In this document: positions 50,857 to 60,504 of the stretch, piece by piece
How the letters are laid out: each line of letters begins with the position of its first letter
Numbering within the stretch: the stretch's first letter is position 1
Assembly: GCF_003313465.1 (NCBI RefSeq)
Contig: NZ_KZ845669.1
Coordinates: 62,001-126,000, forward strand
Length of the DNA stretch: 64,000 nt
DNA from: Thermoflavimicrobium daqui
GTDB lineage: Bacteria > Bacillota > Bacilli > Thermoactinomycetales > Thermoactinomycetaceae
Direction: 5' to 3'
Notes under the pieces: model-generated
Database searches by the model: none
Seen by the model: only the letters and a program-made list of their open reading frames with translations
What the model was told of the DNA's origin: nothing
Translations under genes and position numbers: made by a program

Positions 50857-51588
50857 TTACCCTCCGATCACTTTTCTCATTACTTCTGTTAAATTATTGG
50901 TTTGCATGGTTTCGTAAAGTTTAGTTAGAGTTCCTTGGAAGCTAACGATTCCACTTTGCAAGATAATAACTTGCGAGCATAAGGCTTCGACTTCTTCCAT
51001 GATGTGTGTAGAGAAGATGATCGTTTTACCTTCTGCTTTTAGATCTTTAAGAAGATCTTGGAATGATAGACTTGCAGAGATATCCAAGCCTGTTGTTGGT
51101 TCATCGAAAAAGATGATATCTGGATCATGAATTAAAGTACGGATAATTGCTGTTTTCTGATGATTTCCTTTGGATAATGCACCAGCTGGTTTGTGTAAAT
51201 GTGGAGTGAGTTGTAATCGTTCTGCCCAATCTTTAATGCGCTGATCATAAATAGATTGGGGTACACCAAAAAATTCAGCAAAATAAGATATGTTTTCATA
51301 GGCAGTTAATCGATGATAAAGACCTGTATCATTCCCAAATAATAAGCCAATATGTTTTTTTACGTATAATGGATCACTTTGCACATTTTTACCAAGTACC
51401 TTTGCCTCTCCAGAAGAGGGGATGATTAATGTAGACAAGATTTGTAATAAGGTCGATTTCCCCGCACCATTAGCTCCAAGGAGCCCTACAACTTCTCCTC
51501 TTTCGACCGAAAAGTCAACCTTTTTTAAGGCGATCGTTTTATCAAATTTTTTTTCTAAATTGCTGACTTCAATAACCTTATCAGTCAT
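50857..51588 (-). CDS. ABC transporter ATP-binding protein, NatA-like
   Basis: The 243-residue ATPase has Walker A GANGAGKSTLLQ, signature LSKGNHQKTAIIRTL, Walker B IIFFDEPTTGLD and a switch His in STHIMEE. AAAGGAGGAGAAACA precedes ATG 51588; the frame is open to 51693 but the extension lacks a start signal. It is four bases from the NatB-like permease gene, so they form one exporter. Confidence 0.9.
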   Translation of the reverse strand: MTDKVIEVSNLEKKFDKTIALKKVDFSVERGEVVGLLGANGAGKSTLLQILSTLIIPSSGEAKVLGKNVQSDPLYVKKHIGLLFGNDTGLYHRLTAYENISYFAEFFGVPQSIYDQRIKDWAERLQLTPHLHKPAGALSKGNHQKTAIIRTLIHDPDIIFFDEPTTGLDISASLSFQDLLKDLKAEGKTIIFSTHIMEEVEALCSQVIILQSGIVSFQGTLTKLYETMQTNNLTEVMRKVIGG

Positions 51589-51740
51589 TGTTTCTCCTCC
51601 TTTATATCTGAAATTTATTAATAATGATTTGAATATTTCGAGTAGCTTTGGTGTTCGCCTTCGTATTTCATGTATAAAGAGTAATTTCTCCAAATAAGAA
51701 TGCTCGTTAAAAATATTAAATATAATTGTATATGCAGTTC

Positions 51741-51790
51741 ATACTGTGTATATCTATATTAACAGTATAATGATAACAAAGAACTGTCAA
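51741..51790 (-). promoter_or_regulatory. promoter and operator-like inverted repeat of the NatAB-like operon
   Basis: On the minus strand TTGACA (51790-51785) is followed after 17 bp by TACTGT, or after 15 bp by TATACT. The inverted repeat ATACTGT (51741-51747)/ACAGTAT (51762-51768), with centres 21 bp apart, overlaps that -10. This arrangement suits repression by a dimeric regulator that is not encoded beside it. Confidence 0.55.
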
Positions 51791-51900
51791 TAAGATTTTT
51801 TTATTTATCAATAGAATAAGATATCATTGATATAAAGTACTGCTTATAAAAGGGATTATAAGGGGCTTTAAATGGATATTTTTCTTATAGATTGCATACA

Positions 51901-51970
51901 AAAGGTAGCTTGTATAGAGAGGGATATGAGGCGATGAGCGGCTGATTAAGAGGCCAACCTTAAGATAGTG
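51901..51970 (+). repeat. dispersed repeat, partial copy 3
   Basis: ATGAGCGGCTGATTAAGAGG, then CCAACCT, matches the 3' part of the copy at 22108-22240 (ATGAGCGACCGATTAAGAGG, then GTAACCT). The preceding AGGTAGCTTGTATAGAGAG is a weaker match to AGGCTACGGGAGTGAG. The 5' blocks are absent. The spacer 51791-52029 holds nothing else that I recognise. Confidence 0.5.
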
Positions 51971-52029
51971 TAATAAATCAGCTTTATGATTGCACCAGCA
52001 GGTATGAGCAATAAAAGGTAAAATTCCCT

Positions 52030-52165
52030 AAAAAAAGCTGACACATATAATTGGGTGTCAGCTGAGTACAATATGAATAAACTGGAGGAGACAACTCTGA
52101 AAATGTATTGCTGAAATTAAAGCTTGTAGAATCTAGCCTTAATGAGGCTTGAATTTCTACTTTCA
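52030..52165 (-). ncRNA. candidate Fur-regulated small RNA with intrinsic terminator
   Basis: A Fur-box promoter fires on the minus strand with an expected start near 52165. The transcript first folds GTAGAA...AGCCT/AGGCT...TTCTAC (52160-52126). It then has an unpaired pyrimidine segment GTTGTCTCCTCCAG (around 52096-52083) complementary to Shine-Dalgarno sequences. It ends in AGCTGACAC (52063-52055)/GTGTCAGCT (52044-52036) with seven U (to 52030). An in-frame GTG near 52166 would be terminated before its stop codon, so a protein is unlikely. The plan resembles B. subtilis FsrA, but I see no sequence identity claim to make. Confidence 0.6.
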
Positions 52166-52171
52166 CAATAA

Positions 52172-52200
52172 ATGATAATGATAATTATTTTCATAATCAA
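52172..52200 (-). promoter_or_regulatory. Fur box overlapping a sigma-A promoter
   Basis: GATAATGATAATTATTTTC (plus strand, 52174-52192) matches 17 of 19 positions of the classical Fur box. On the minus strand TTGATT (52200-52195), 17 bp and TATCAT (52177-52172) form a sigma-A promoter that the box covers. No protein-coding gene starts downstream on either strand within reach, only the candidate small RNA. Confidence 0.75.
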
Positions 52201-52320
52201 GTGTATTTTAGTAAATTATAAGCCCTCTACGAAATAATAATTTATTTTGTAAATAAAAAACGACATTATTCACAGCAAAAATTGTCATCGCTTGATATGT
52301 TTCACCATTCCGTTGTAAAG

Positions 52321-52506
52321 TTAATGACCTAGTGGTCTATGATTTGCAATTAACATGAGTAATTTTTGTGCAAATTGCGCTTCTTTTGGATCCGAAAAGG
52401 GATCGGAAACGATATTATCAAGATATGTATAAATATAGTTTAAAGTCATTGCTTTTTCTTGATCACTTTTTTTAACGATTTTTTCATGAAGCTCTTTGAG
52501 TACCAT
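52321..52506 (-). CDS. small hypothetical protein, 61 residues
   Basis: The product MVLKELHEKIVKKSDQEKAM continues with TLNYIYTYLDNIVSDPFSDP and KEAQFAQKLLMLIANHRPLGH. It is soluble and helical, and I recognise no family. GAGAGGAG lies eight bases before ATG 52506, a good start signal. It lies upstream of the Fur-box promoter on the same strand. A weak hairpin with T6 (52256-52293 region, GACA...TGTC) could terminate it. Confidence 0.55.
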   Translation of the reverse strand: MVLKELHEKIVKKSDQEKAMTLNYIYTYLDNIVSDPFSDPKEAQFAQKLLMLIANHRPLGH

Positions 52507-52916
52507 ATGTAAAACTCCTCTCCATTTGGTTATTCTCATTTCTCATCCATTTACTAAAATATATATTTACTTACTAATAAATATTTATGAAACCATATGT
52601 TATTGATAAGGAAAGAAGCTAAGCTACTGTATCCCCATTGGTTTAAGCATCTATTCATTTTAGAGATACCCCAAAAAGGAGAGTTAAAACATTAACCTTA
52701 CTTTCTGTCATAAATAGTATATAATTAACTCTATTTAGTACTTAATTGGTTGTTTTTTCTTTTTGTATATTCTCCGAGTATAATATGAAAAATAATAAAG
52801 AAATTAGCTTACTAGCAAGTATCTTTAAGTCCTGATTTATAAATATCGAATGAGGATAATCAGGGGGGCTCTGTCTCAAATAGCAGTAATTTAAACTAGG
52901 TTATCTATCTCATTTT
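52507..52916. other. AT-rich spacer before the NCS2 permease gene
   Basis: The spacer separates divergent genes. I see no purine riboswitch core (the TATAATATGG, GTTTCTACC and CCGTAAA blocks are absent). An extended -10 promoter at its right end serves the permease gene. Nothing else is recognised. Confidence 0.4.
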
Positions 52917-52925
52917 TGTTATAAT
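52917..52925 (+). promoter_or_regulatory. extended -10 promoter of the NCS2 permease gene
   Basis: TGTTATAAT fits the extended -10 consensus (TGnTATAAT); no clear -35 is seen 17 bp upstream. Confidence 0.5.
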
Positions 52926-52994
52926 TTTACTTAATGTGTTTAATAACTTTTGGGTAGGGCGAGGGGCTATAATGAAGAAGGTACGAAGGCGAAG

Positions 52995-54287
52995 GTGCTA
53001 GAGAGATTTTTTCAACTAAAAAAATACCAATCATCTCTGAAACAAGAGTTAGTTGCAGGACTTGTTTCATTTTTTACGATTGTTTATATTGTTGTCGTTA
53101 ACTCATCGATTTTAGCGGACGCAGGAATCCCTTTTGAAGCTGGAGTGATTGTGACTGCACTTACCTCATTTGTGGGATGTTTATTGGTAGGACTGTATAG
53201 TAATACTCCTATTATATTAGTACCAGGTATGGGGATTAACGCACTGTTTTCGTATACGATTGTAAAATCAATGGGACTTTCATGGCAAGAAGCCTTGGCA
53301 GCCGTTACTGTGTCTGGGCTTATTTTTGTCGTCGTTGCATTCACTAAACTGTCCCATTTAATTATGACAGCGATCCCAGACTCATTAAAAAATGCTACAA
53401 CTGTAGGTATTGGTCTCTTTTTAACGTTTATCGGCTTACAAAAAGGCGGAATTGTGATTTCTAGCCCAAGTACATTTGTCTCCTTAGGGCATTTAGGAAG
53501 TCCACATGTGATCGTTACTATTATAACTTTAATCATTACCTTAGTATTATTTGTACGACAAGTTCCTGGTAACTTCCTGATTAGTATCGTCTTGGGAACA
53601 GGACTTTCCTTTATTTGGGGAATCGTTGATATTAGTCATCTTCAGAGTACTGCGCTTCCTTTTGCTAGTTATGCCAAAGTATTTATGGGCTTCTCTTTTG
53701 CAAAGTGGTGGAGCTTGCCGTTTTGGGTGGCAACTTTTTCGTTAGCTTTGGTGGTTATTTTTGAAAACATGGGTCTGGTTCATGGATATCTTCAACAGTT
53801 AGGGCGTCCTGAAGACCAGTCTCGGGTATTACAAGCGAATGCTATTTCTGCGGCGAGCTGTGGTTTGCTTGGAACCAGCCCGACAGTATCTACAGCTGAA
53901 ACGGTTGCAGGTATTGCGGCAGGGGGACGAACAGGTCTTACTGCTATCATCACTGGCACGTTATTTTTGATCGCTTTATTTTTTATTCCTTATATTCGGT
54001 TGATCCCGGATAGTGCTATTGCCCCTATTTTAATTTTGATCGGGGGAATTATGATCCAAAGCATCCAAAGCATCAACTTCAAAGATTTGAGTGAAGGTCT
54101 TCCTGCTTTTTTTGTGATTGTATTTATTCCTTTAACCTACAGTATTGTTGATGGGCTCGCTTTTGGATTTATCGCATATCCTTTGTTAAAATTAGTATTG
54201 GGTAAACGAAAAGAAGTAGCTTTTCCACTTTACTTGGTTTCATTTTTATTTCTACTGAATTTCGTTATAAATGCCCTAGAAATGTAA
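52995..54287 (+). CDS. NCS2-family purine permease (AzgA/PbuG-like)
   Basis: About 430 residues with 12-14 membrane helices. MLERFFQLKKYQSSLKQELV leads into VAGLVSFFTIVYIVVVNS, and TPIILVPGMGINALFSYT, SLKNATTVGIGLFLTFIGLQ and LLGTSPTVSTAETVAGIAAG mark the AzgA branch (adenine/guanine/hypoxanthine uptake). The frame opens at TTG 52950 without a ribosome site; GTG 52995 has AAGAAGG upstream. A competing out-of-frame ATG at 52972 with a better GAGGGG site encodes a 9-residue peptide overlapping this start. A terminator follows directly. Confidence 0.85.
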   Translation: MLERFFQLKKYQSSLKQELVAGLVSFFTIVYIVVVNSSILADAGIPFEAGVIVTALTSFVGCLLVGLYSNTPIILVPGMGINALFSYTIVKSMGLSWQEALAAVTVSGLIFVVVAFTKLSHLIMTAIPDSLKNATTVGIGLFLTFIGLQKGGIVISSPSTFVSLGHLGSPHVIVTIITLIITLVLFVRQVPGNFLISIVLGTGLSFIWGIVDISHLQSTALPFASYAKVFMGFSFAKWWSLPFWVATFSLALVVIFENMGLVHGYLQQLGRPEDQSRVLQANAISAASCGLLGTSPTVSTAETVAGIAAGGRTGLTAIITGTLFLIALFFIPYIRLIPDSAIAPILILIGGIMIQSIQSINFKDLSEGLPAFFVIVFIPLTYSIVDGLAFGFIAYPLLKLVLGKRKEVAFPLYLVSFLFLLNFVINALEM

Positions 54288-54291
54288 AAAT

Positions 54292-54330
54292 AAAAGCTGT
54301 TTCCTTGATGCAGAGGGAGCAGCTTTTGTT
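54292..54330 (+). terminator. intrinsic terminator after the NCS2 permease gene
   Basis: AAAAGCTG (54292-54299) pairs with CAGCTTTT (54320-54327), with additional inner pairing TTTCCT/AGAGGGAG; TTTTGTTGTG follows. Confidence 0.75.
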
Positions 54331-54837
54331 GTGTTTAAATTGGTTATGGATTAAATAAGACAATGTCTAAGGGGATGGCTCAATATAGAATTAAATTAAT
54401 ATAAACGATGATATTATTTGCATATATACAAAGATACGAGCGGAAAATGGACAGGGATTTGGATGTGAGGTAATTAAAAAGGCAAATTCAAAGTATAATT
54501 GAATATTGGATAGGTTTATGAAGTACCTATAAGATATTGAAATTCATGTAACTTGCCAAGCTGCTCTGGCTATACATTAAAAATGTTTTAGAAATAGGCA
54601 ATATTGTGACTATAGAAGTACTGTAACTTCGGATATTGAGGTCTAGCGGCATTTTGTTTAAGAGTTGAACCTCGCTTATTAATTTTAACTTGTTTTTTTT
54701 TCTAACTATGTAATAATTAATAAGTTGTTACTGTATATAGATGAACTAATGGAAGAGAGTATTGATAACAAAAATGCCATATTAGCTGTCGGTATGTAAT
54801 TTTTATCGATTTTTTGGCGAAACCATAACAATTTCTC
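54331..54837. other. gene-free spacer before the S10 operon
   Basis: About 500 bp of AT-rich DNA without a supported gene. Two stretches (near 54441-54500 and 54645-54680, with TTAAGAGTTGAACCTCG) weakly resemble the 3' part of the dispersed repeat, but the match is too low to annotate. Stop codons are dense in all frames that I read. Confidence 0.45.
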
Positions 54838-55309
<472 letters not shown>

Positions 55310-55342
55310 TCTGTCATTTTCTTATGCTAGGAGGTGTACAAG

Positions 55343-55972
55343 GTGAAAGGTATTCTTGGGAAAAAGATTGGGATGACTCAAATCTTTAATGAAGAGGGAG
55401 TTGTAATCCCAGTTACCGTTATCCAAGCAGGTCCATGTGTCGTTCTGCAAAAGAAAGAGCTGGATACTGACGGATATGAAGCGATTCAGATCGGATATGA
55501 TGAGAAAAAAGAACATCGGGCTAATCGTCCAGAGTTGGGACATGCCAAAAAGGCGAATGCCAAACCACAAAAGATTGTTCGTGAAATCCGTGGCGTAAAC
55601 CCAGCTGAATATGAATTGGGTAGCGAATTAAAAGTAGATATCTTTGGTGCAGGTGAACTCGTTGATGTGACAGGCACTTCGAAAGGTAAAGGTTTTGCTG
55701 GTGCGATCAAACGTCACAACCAAGCTCGTGGACCTATGAGTCACGGTTCTCGTTACCATCGTGGTCCTGGTTCACTCGGTGCTATTGCTCCTAACCGCGT
55801 ATTTAAAGGACAAACCTTACCTGGACGTATGGGTGGAGAAAAAGTTACCGTCCAAAACCTTGAAGTAGCAGGAATCGATACTGAACGCAACTTAATTATG
55901 ATTAAAGGTTCCGTACCTGGACCTAAAAATAGTTATGTATTTATTAAATCTGCCGTAAAAGCTGCTAAGTAA
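55343..55972 (+). CDS. rplC: 50S ribosomal protein L3
   Basis: The 209-residue protein [19 protein letters not shown] contains the extended loop [20 protein letters not shown] reaching the peptidyl transferase centre. The start is GTG 55343 after AGGAGGTGTACAAG. Confidence 0.97.
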   Translation: MKGILGKKIGMTQIFNEEGVVIPVTVIQAGPCVVLQKKELDTDGYEAIQIGYDEKKEHRANRPELGHAKKANAKPQKIVREIRGVNPAEYELGSELKVDIFGAGELVDVTGTSKGKGFAGAIKRHNQARGPMSHGSRYHRGPGSLGAIAPNRVFKGQTLPGRMGGEKVTVQNLEVAGIDTERNLIMIKGSVPGPKNSYVFIKSAVKAAK

Positions 55973-55997
55973 TTGACTGAAGGAAGGAGGATTTATC

Positions 55998-56624
55998 ATG
56001 CCAAAGGTTCAAGTGCTAGATGTAAACGGTCAGCAAGTTGGGGAAGTGGAATTATCAGAGGCTGTATTTGGTATTACTCCCAACAAAGCTGTATTGCATG
56101 ATGCAGTAGTGATGCAACAAGCATCGCTTAGAAAAGGTACTCATGCAACCAAAAATCGAGCAGCAGTGAGTGGTGGCGGAAGAAAGCCATGGCGCCAAAA
56201 AGGAACGGGTCGTGCTCGTGCAGGTAGCATTCGTTCCCCGCTTTGGGTAGGTGGTGGTGTTGTTTTCGGACCACAACCACGTAACTATGCTTACAAAATG
56301 CCAAAAAAAGTTCGCCGTCTTGCGATTAAGTCTGCTCTATCTACTAAAGTGAATGAGAATGGACTGGTTGTACTCGATCAATTGCAACTTGAGCAACCAA
56401 AAACCCGTGAAATGGTTAAAGTATTAAATAACCTAGGTGCAGATCGGAAAGCACTCGTTGTAACAGACCAGCTTGAGGATAATGCAGTATTATCTGTACG
56501 CAACATTCCAGGAGTAAAATTGATCCATGCAGATGGATTAAATGTACTTGATGTGTTGTATCATGATAAATTAATTCTCACTCGTGGTGCTGTAAATCGC
56601 GTTGAGGAGGTGCTTGGCCAGTGA
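55998..56624 (+). CDS. rplD: 50S ribosomal protein L4
   Basis: The 208-residue protein has the exit-tunnel loop [20 protein letters not shown] and [14 protein letters not shown]. It binds 23S domain I. In E. coli it represses the S10 operon. Its stop overlaps the rplW GTG start by four bases. Confidence 0.97.
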   Translation: MPKVQVLDVNGQQVGEVELSEAVFGITPNKAVLHDAVVMQQASLRKGTHATKNRAAVSGGGRKPWRQKGTGRARAGSIRSPLWVGGGVVFGPQPRNYAYKMPKKVRRLAIKSALSTKVNENGLVVLDQLQLEQPKTREMVKVLNNLGADRKALVVTDQLEDNAVLSVRNIPGVKLIHADGLNVLDVLYHDKLILTRGAVNRVEEVLGQ

Positions 56625-56911
56625 AAGACCCACGCGATATTATCCGTCGTCCAGTTATTACCGAACAATCTACTGAAATGATGGAACAAGGTAAGTATGT
56701 TTTTGAAGTAGATATTCGTGCTAATAAAGTGGAGATCAAAAAAGCGATCGAAAAAATCTTTGACGGTGTTAAAGTTGATAAAGTAAACACATTACGTGTA
56801 CCAGGTAAACAAAAACGTTATGGTCGTTACACAGGTCGCACTCCTGAGCGTAAAAAAGCGGTCGTAAAACTCGCTGAAGACAGCAAACCTATTGAAATTT
56901 TCGAAGCGTAA
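56621..56911 (+). CDS. rplW: 50S ribosomal protein L23
   Basis: The 96-residue protein begins [20 protein letters not shown] and has [20 protein letters not shown]. It lies at the tunnel exit and docks trigger factor and SRP. GTG start overlapping the rplD stop (GTGA). Confidence 0.96.
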   Translation: MKDPRDIIRRPVITEQSTEMMEQGKYVFEVDIRANKVEIKKAIEKIFDGVKVDKVNTLRVPGKQKRYGRYTGRTPERKKAVVKLAEDSKPIEIFEA

Positions 56912-56945
56912 TTACGCTATCATAGGATAAAGGAGGGAAAGTGAA

Positions 56946-57776
56946 GTGGGTATCAAGCATTTTAAACCGGTGACACCATCCCGTCGTCATATGACATCAT
57001 CTACTTTTGAAGAAATCACTACTGATAAGCCGGAGAAGTCTCTGGTTGTCAACCTGAACAAAAAAGCAGGTCGTAACAACCAAGGTAAATTAACCGTGCG
57101 CCATCAAGGTGGTGGACATAAGCGTAAATACCGGATCATCGACTTCAAACGGAATAAAGATGGTATTGTAGGTAAAGTGGCTACCATTGAGTATGATCCA
57201 AACCGTTCTGCTAACATTGCGCTTATTCATTACCGTGATGGTGAAAAACGTTATATCCTAGCACCTCATGGATTGAAAGTAGGAACTGAAATCGTTTCAG
57301 GTCCTGATGCAGATATCCGTGTTGGTAATGCATTACCACTTCGTAATATCCCAGTAGGTACTGTAATTCACAATATCGAGTTAAAACCAGGTCGTGGTGG
57401 ACAACTTGTACGTGCAGCAGGTGCTTCTGCACAACTATTGGGTAAAGAAGGTAAATATGCGATTATTCGTCTAACCTCTGGCGAAACACGTATGGTGCTT
57501 TTAGATTGTCGTGCAACGATTGGTCAAGTAGGTAACTTGGATCATGAGTTAATCACCATTGGTAAAGCAGGTCGTTCTCGTTGGTTAGGTAAGCGCCCAA
57601 CTGTTCGTGGATCTGTCATGAACCCAGTTGATCACCCACACGGTGGTGGTGAAGGTAGAGCACCAATCGGACGTAAATCACCAATGAGTCCATGGGGTAA
57701 ACCAACGCTTGGCTACAAAACCCGTAAGAAAAACAAGGCTTCTGATAAATACATTATCCGTCGTCGCAAAAAATAA
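56946..57776 (+). CDS. rplB: 50S ribosomal protein L2
   Basis: The 276-residue protein contains [15 protein letters not shown], the SH3-like core and the conserved [19 protein letters not shown] near the peptidyl transferase centre. The start is GTG 56946 after AAAGGAGGGAAAGTGAA. Confidence 0.97.
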   Translation: MGIKHFKPVTPSRRHMTSSTFEEITTDKPEKSLVVNLNKKAGRNNQGKLTVRHQGGGHKRKYRIIDFKRNKDGIVGKVATIEYDPNRSANIALIHYRDGEKRYILAPHGLKVGTEIVSGPDADIRVGNALPLRNIPVGTVIHNIELKPGRGGQLVRAAGASAQLLGKEGKYAIIRLTSGETRMVLLDCRATIGQVGNLDHELITIGKAGRSRWLGKRPTVRGSVMNPVDHPHGGGEGRAPIGRKSPMSPWGKPTLGYKTRKKNKASDKYIIRRRKK

Positions 57777-57818
57777 ACATGCTTTTAAAATACCCTCACT
57801 CGAAGGGAGGTTCAAAAT

Positions 57819-58100
57819 ATGGGCCGCAGCTTGAAAAAAGGACCTTTTGCGGATCAACATCTTTTGAAAAAAGTTGAAGAGCTGAATGAAAAGAACGAAA
57901 AACGCGTGATAAAAACATGGTCTCGTCGTTCTACTATTTTCCCTGAGTTTGTTGGTCATACATTTGCGGTTCACGATGGTCGCAAACATGTGCCTGTTTA
58001 TGTATCCGAAGATATGGTAGGTCATAAATTGGGTGAGTTTGTACCGACTCGGACTTACAAAGGTCACGCAGGTGATGATAAGAAAACACGTAAACGGTAG
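57819..58100 (+). CDS. rpsS: 30S ribosomal protein S19
   Basis: The 93-residue protein [20 protein letters not shown]...[20 protein letters not shown] is S19, at the head of the 30S subunit. GAAGGGAGG precedes the ATG. Confidence 0.97.
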   Translation: MGRSLKKGPFADQHLLKKVEELNEKNEKRVIKTWSRRSTIFPEFVGHTFAVHDGRKHVPVYVSEDMVGHKLGEFVPTRTYKGHAGDDKKTRKR

Positions 58101-58131
58101 AGGATAGGAAAGCGAGAGAGGAGGGAAGTAG

Positions 58132-58464
58132 ATGTCTGCAAAAGCCATTGCACGTTATGTGCGAATCAGTCCACGCAAAGCGCGCTTGGTAATCGACTTA
58201 ATTCGCGGAAAATCTGTAGATGAAGCTTTAGCTATTTTAAAATTTACTCCTCGTGCCGCCTCGCCAATCATTGAAAAAGTGCTTTTGTCAGCGATAGCGA
58301 ACGCTGAGCATAACAAAAACCTAGATCGTAGTAATCTTTTGGTAACAAAAGCATTTGTAGATGAGGGGCCAACTATGAAGCGCTATATGCCTCGTGCTAT
58401 GGGGCGTGCGAGCCGGATTAATAAGCGTACCAGCCACATTACAGTGGTTGTTGGTGAAAAATAA
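58132..58464 (+). CDS. rplV: 50S ribosomal protein L22
   Basis: The 110-residue protein has [20 protein letters not shown] and the tunnel hairpin [30 protein letters not shown] precedes the ATG. Confidence 0.97.
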   Translation: MSAKAIARYVRISPRKARLVIDLIRGKSVDEALAILKFTPRAASPIIEKVLLSAIANAEHNKNLDRSNLLVTKAFVDEGPTMKRYMPRAMGRASRINKRTSHITVVVGEK

Positions 58465-58491
58465 TCATGATGGAATAAGGAGGGAAGAAGA

Positions 58492-59151
58492 TTGGGTCAG
58501 AAGGTAAGTCCTATTGGTCTGCGTGTTGGGATCATTCGCGACTGGGATTCCAAATGGTATGCAGACAAAGACTATGCAGAACTGTTACATGAAGACATTA
58601 AAGTCCGTGAGTATGTCAAAAACCGCTTGAAAGATGCTGCAGTTTCTCGTATTGAGATCGAACGTGCTGCAAATCGCGTAAATATTACTATTCACACTGC
58701 AAAACCTGGGATGGTAATTGGTAAAGGCGGTTCTGAAGTTGAAGCACTTCGTTTAGCGCTTGCTAATCTTACTAATAAAAAAGTGCACATCAATATCTCT
58801 GAGATTAAAAATCCTGAATTGGATGCTCTCTTGGTAGCTGAAAACATTGCACAGCAATTAGAGCGTCGTGTTTCTTTCCGTCGTGCAATGAAGCAATCTA
58901 TTCAAAGAGTGATTCGTGCTGGTGCTAAAGGAATTCGTACACAAGTCAGTGGACGTTTAGGTGGTGCAGATATCGCTCGTAGTGAAGGATACAGTGAAGG
59001 AACAGTACCACTTCACACTTTACGTGCAGATATTGACTACGGCTTTGCTGAAGCACATACCACTTATGGTCGTATCGGCGTCAAAGTATGGATTTATCGT
59101 GGTGAAGTACTCCCTACCAAAAATAAGGGAGAAGTGGAAGGAGGGAAGTAA
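58492..59151 (+). CDS. rpsC: 30S ribosomal protein S3
   Basis: The 219-residue protein [20 protein letters not shown] has the KH-type RNA-binding motif [13 protein letters not shown] and a C-terminal domain with [20 protein letters not shown]. The start is TTG 58492 after AAGGAGGGAAG. Confidence 0.97.
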   Translation: MGQKVSPIGLRVGIIRDWDSKWYADKDYAELLHEDIKVREYVKNRLKDAAVSRIEIERAANRVNITIHTAKPGMVIGKGGSEVEALRLALANLTNKKVHINISEIKNPELDALLVAENIAQQLERRVSFRRAMKQSIQRVIRAGAKGIRTQVSGRLGGADIARSEGYSEGTVPLHTLRADIDYGFAEAHTTYGRIGVKVWIYRGEVLPTKNKGEVEGGK

Positions 59152-59154
59152 TCC

Positions 59155-59583
59155 ATGTTAATGCCAAAACGAGTGAAATTCCGTCGTCAACACCGTGGTA
59201 AAATGAAAGGTCGTGCAAAGGGTGGCACGGAAGTAGCCTTCGGTGAATATGGTTTACAGGCATTAGAGCCATCTTGGATTACGAACCGTCAGATCGAAGC
59301 TGCCCGTGTGGCGATGACCCGCTATATGAAACGTGGTGGTAAAGTTTGGATCAAGATCTTCCCAGATAAGCCGATTACTCAAAAACCTTTAGAGGTACGG
59401 ATGGGTAGCGGTAAAGGTTCTCCAGAAAAATGGGTGGCTGTCGTTAAACCAGGTAAAATCATGTTTGAAATTGCAGGCGTATCGGAAGAAATCGCACGCG
59501 AAGCAATGCGTCTTGCAGCAAACAAACTACCAATTAAAACGAAATTTGTAAAACGTGAGGCGGGTGGAACAGATGAAAGCTAA
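59155..59583 (+). CDS. rplP: 50S ribosomal protein L16
   Basis: The 142-residue protein [20 protein letters not shown] has the conserved [20 protein letters not shown] near the A-site tRNA. GAAGGAGGGAAGTAATCC precedes the ATG; it begins three bases after the rpsC stop. Confidence 0.96.
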   Translation: MLMPKRVKFRRQHRGKMKGRAKGGTEVAFGEYGLQALEPSWITNRQIEAARVAMTRYMKRGGKVWIKIFPDKPITQKPLEVRMGSGKGSPEKWVAVVKPGKIMFEIAGVSEEIAREAMRLAANKLPIKTKFVKREAGGTDES

Positions 59584-59785
59584 AGAGGTATTAGAGTTGA
59601 CCACCGCCGAAATCGAGCAAAAGCTCGCACAGTACAAGGAAGAACTGTTTAACCTCCGTTTTCAAAAAGCAATTGGGCATTTAGAAAACCCTGCTCGTTT
59701 AAGCCAAGTTCGTAAAAATATTGCTCGTTGTAAAACAGTACTCCGTGAGCGTGAACTAGGCATCGAAAGGAGGAAACAGGGATGA
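59573..59785 (+). CDS. rpmC: 50S ribosomal protein L29
   Basis: The 70-residue helical protein [20 protein letters not shown]...[21 protein letters not shown] is L29. It overlaps the end of rplP by 11 bp. GAGGCGGGTGGAAC precedes ATG 59573. Confidence 0.95.
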   Translation: MKAKEVLELTTAEIEQKLAQYKEELFNLRFQKAIGHLENPARLSQVRKNIARCKTVLRERELGIERRKQG

Positions 59786-60048
59786 GCCAGCGCACAACGC
59801 GCCGTAAAGTACGTGTCGGCAAAGTGGTTAGCGATAAAATGGATAAAACGATCGTCGTCAGCGTAGAAACTTACAAAAGACATTCTCTATACGGTAAACG
59901 TGTTAAATATACGAAGAAATTCAAAGCGCATGATGAGTTAAATCAAGCAAAAGTGGGCGATATCGTACGGATTATGGAAACTCGTCCACTCTCCAAAGAA
60001 AAACGTTGGCGTTTAGTTGATATCGTTGAAGAAGCAGTAATTATTTAA
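59782..60048 (+). CDS. rpsQ: 30S ribosomal protein S17
   Basis: The 88-residue OB-fold protein contains [20 protein letters not shown] and the conserved [12 protein letters not shown]. The ATG overlaps the rpmC stop (ATGA). Confidence 0.96.
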   Translation: MSQRTTRRKVRVGKVVSDKMDKTIVVSVETYKRHSLYGKRVKYTKKFKAHDELNQAKVGDIVRIMETRPLSKEKRWRLVDIVEEAVII

Positions 60049-60087
60049 TGTGTTCCTGTTGATTTTAAGCCGGAAGGAGGAAATACG

Positions 60088-60456
60088 ATGATTCAACCTC
60101 AAAGTCGCCTTCGTGTTGCAGACAACTCCGGTGCAAAAGAAATTATGTGTATCCGTGTGTTAGGTGGTTCTAAAAGAGCCTCTGCAGGTATTGGCGATAT
60201 CATCGTGGCTTCTGTGAAACAAGCAACACCCGGTGGCGTTGTTAAGAAGGGTGACGTTGTTAAAGCAGTTATCGTTCGCACAGTTCGCCCATCTCGTCGT
60301 CAAGATGGTTCTTACATTCGATTCGATGAGAATGCTGCTGTTATCATTAAAGAAGACAAGAGCCCAAGGGGTACACGTATCTTCGGACCAGTAGCTCGTG
60401 AATTACGTGAGCGTGATTTTATGAAAATCGTATCTCTTGCACCAGAAGTGCTATAA
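60088..60456 (+). CDS. rplN: 50S ribosomal protein L14
   Basis: The 122-residue protein [20 protein letters not shown] has [20 protein letters not shown] and [20 protein letters not shown], the L14 signature, at the subunit interface. GGAAGGAGGAAATACG precedes the ATG. Confidence 0.97.
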   Translation: MIQPQSRLRVADNSGAKEIMCIRVLGGSKRASAGIGDIIVASVKQATPGGVVKKGDVVKAVIVRTVRPSRRQDGSYIRFDENAAVIIKEDKSPRGTRIFGPVARELRERDFMKIVSLAPEVL

Positions 60457-60504
60457 TGACTGTTTGATTTAGATACACCCCGAAAAAGTAAGGAGGTGCA
60501 ATGC

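Noticed and set aside
52084-52104. Plus-strand Shine-Dalgarno-like GGAGGAG followed by ATG
   Set aside because: The frame reads only Met-Tyr-Cys before a stop. The purine run is better explained as the complement of the anti-Shine-Dalgarno stretch of the sRNA candidate.
51984-52166. Minus-strand frame of 60 codons starting with GTG near the Fur-box promoter
   Set aside because: A strong intrinsic terminator (52063-52030) lies inside the frame before its stop codon and no ribosome binding site exists, so an RNA gene explains the region better.
52507-52950. Purine riboswitch before the NCS2 permease gene
   Set aside because: The conserved junction sequences of the purine aptamer are not present on the plus strand.
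54441-54680. Further copies of the dispersed repeat
   Set aside because: Short similarities (TTAAGAG-n-AACCTCG) exist but the alignment needs many gaps, so I cannot separate them from chance.
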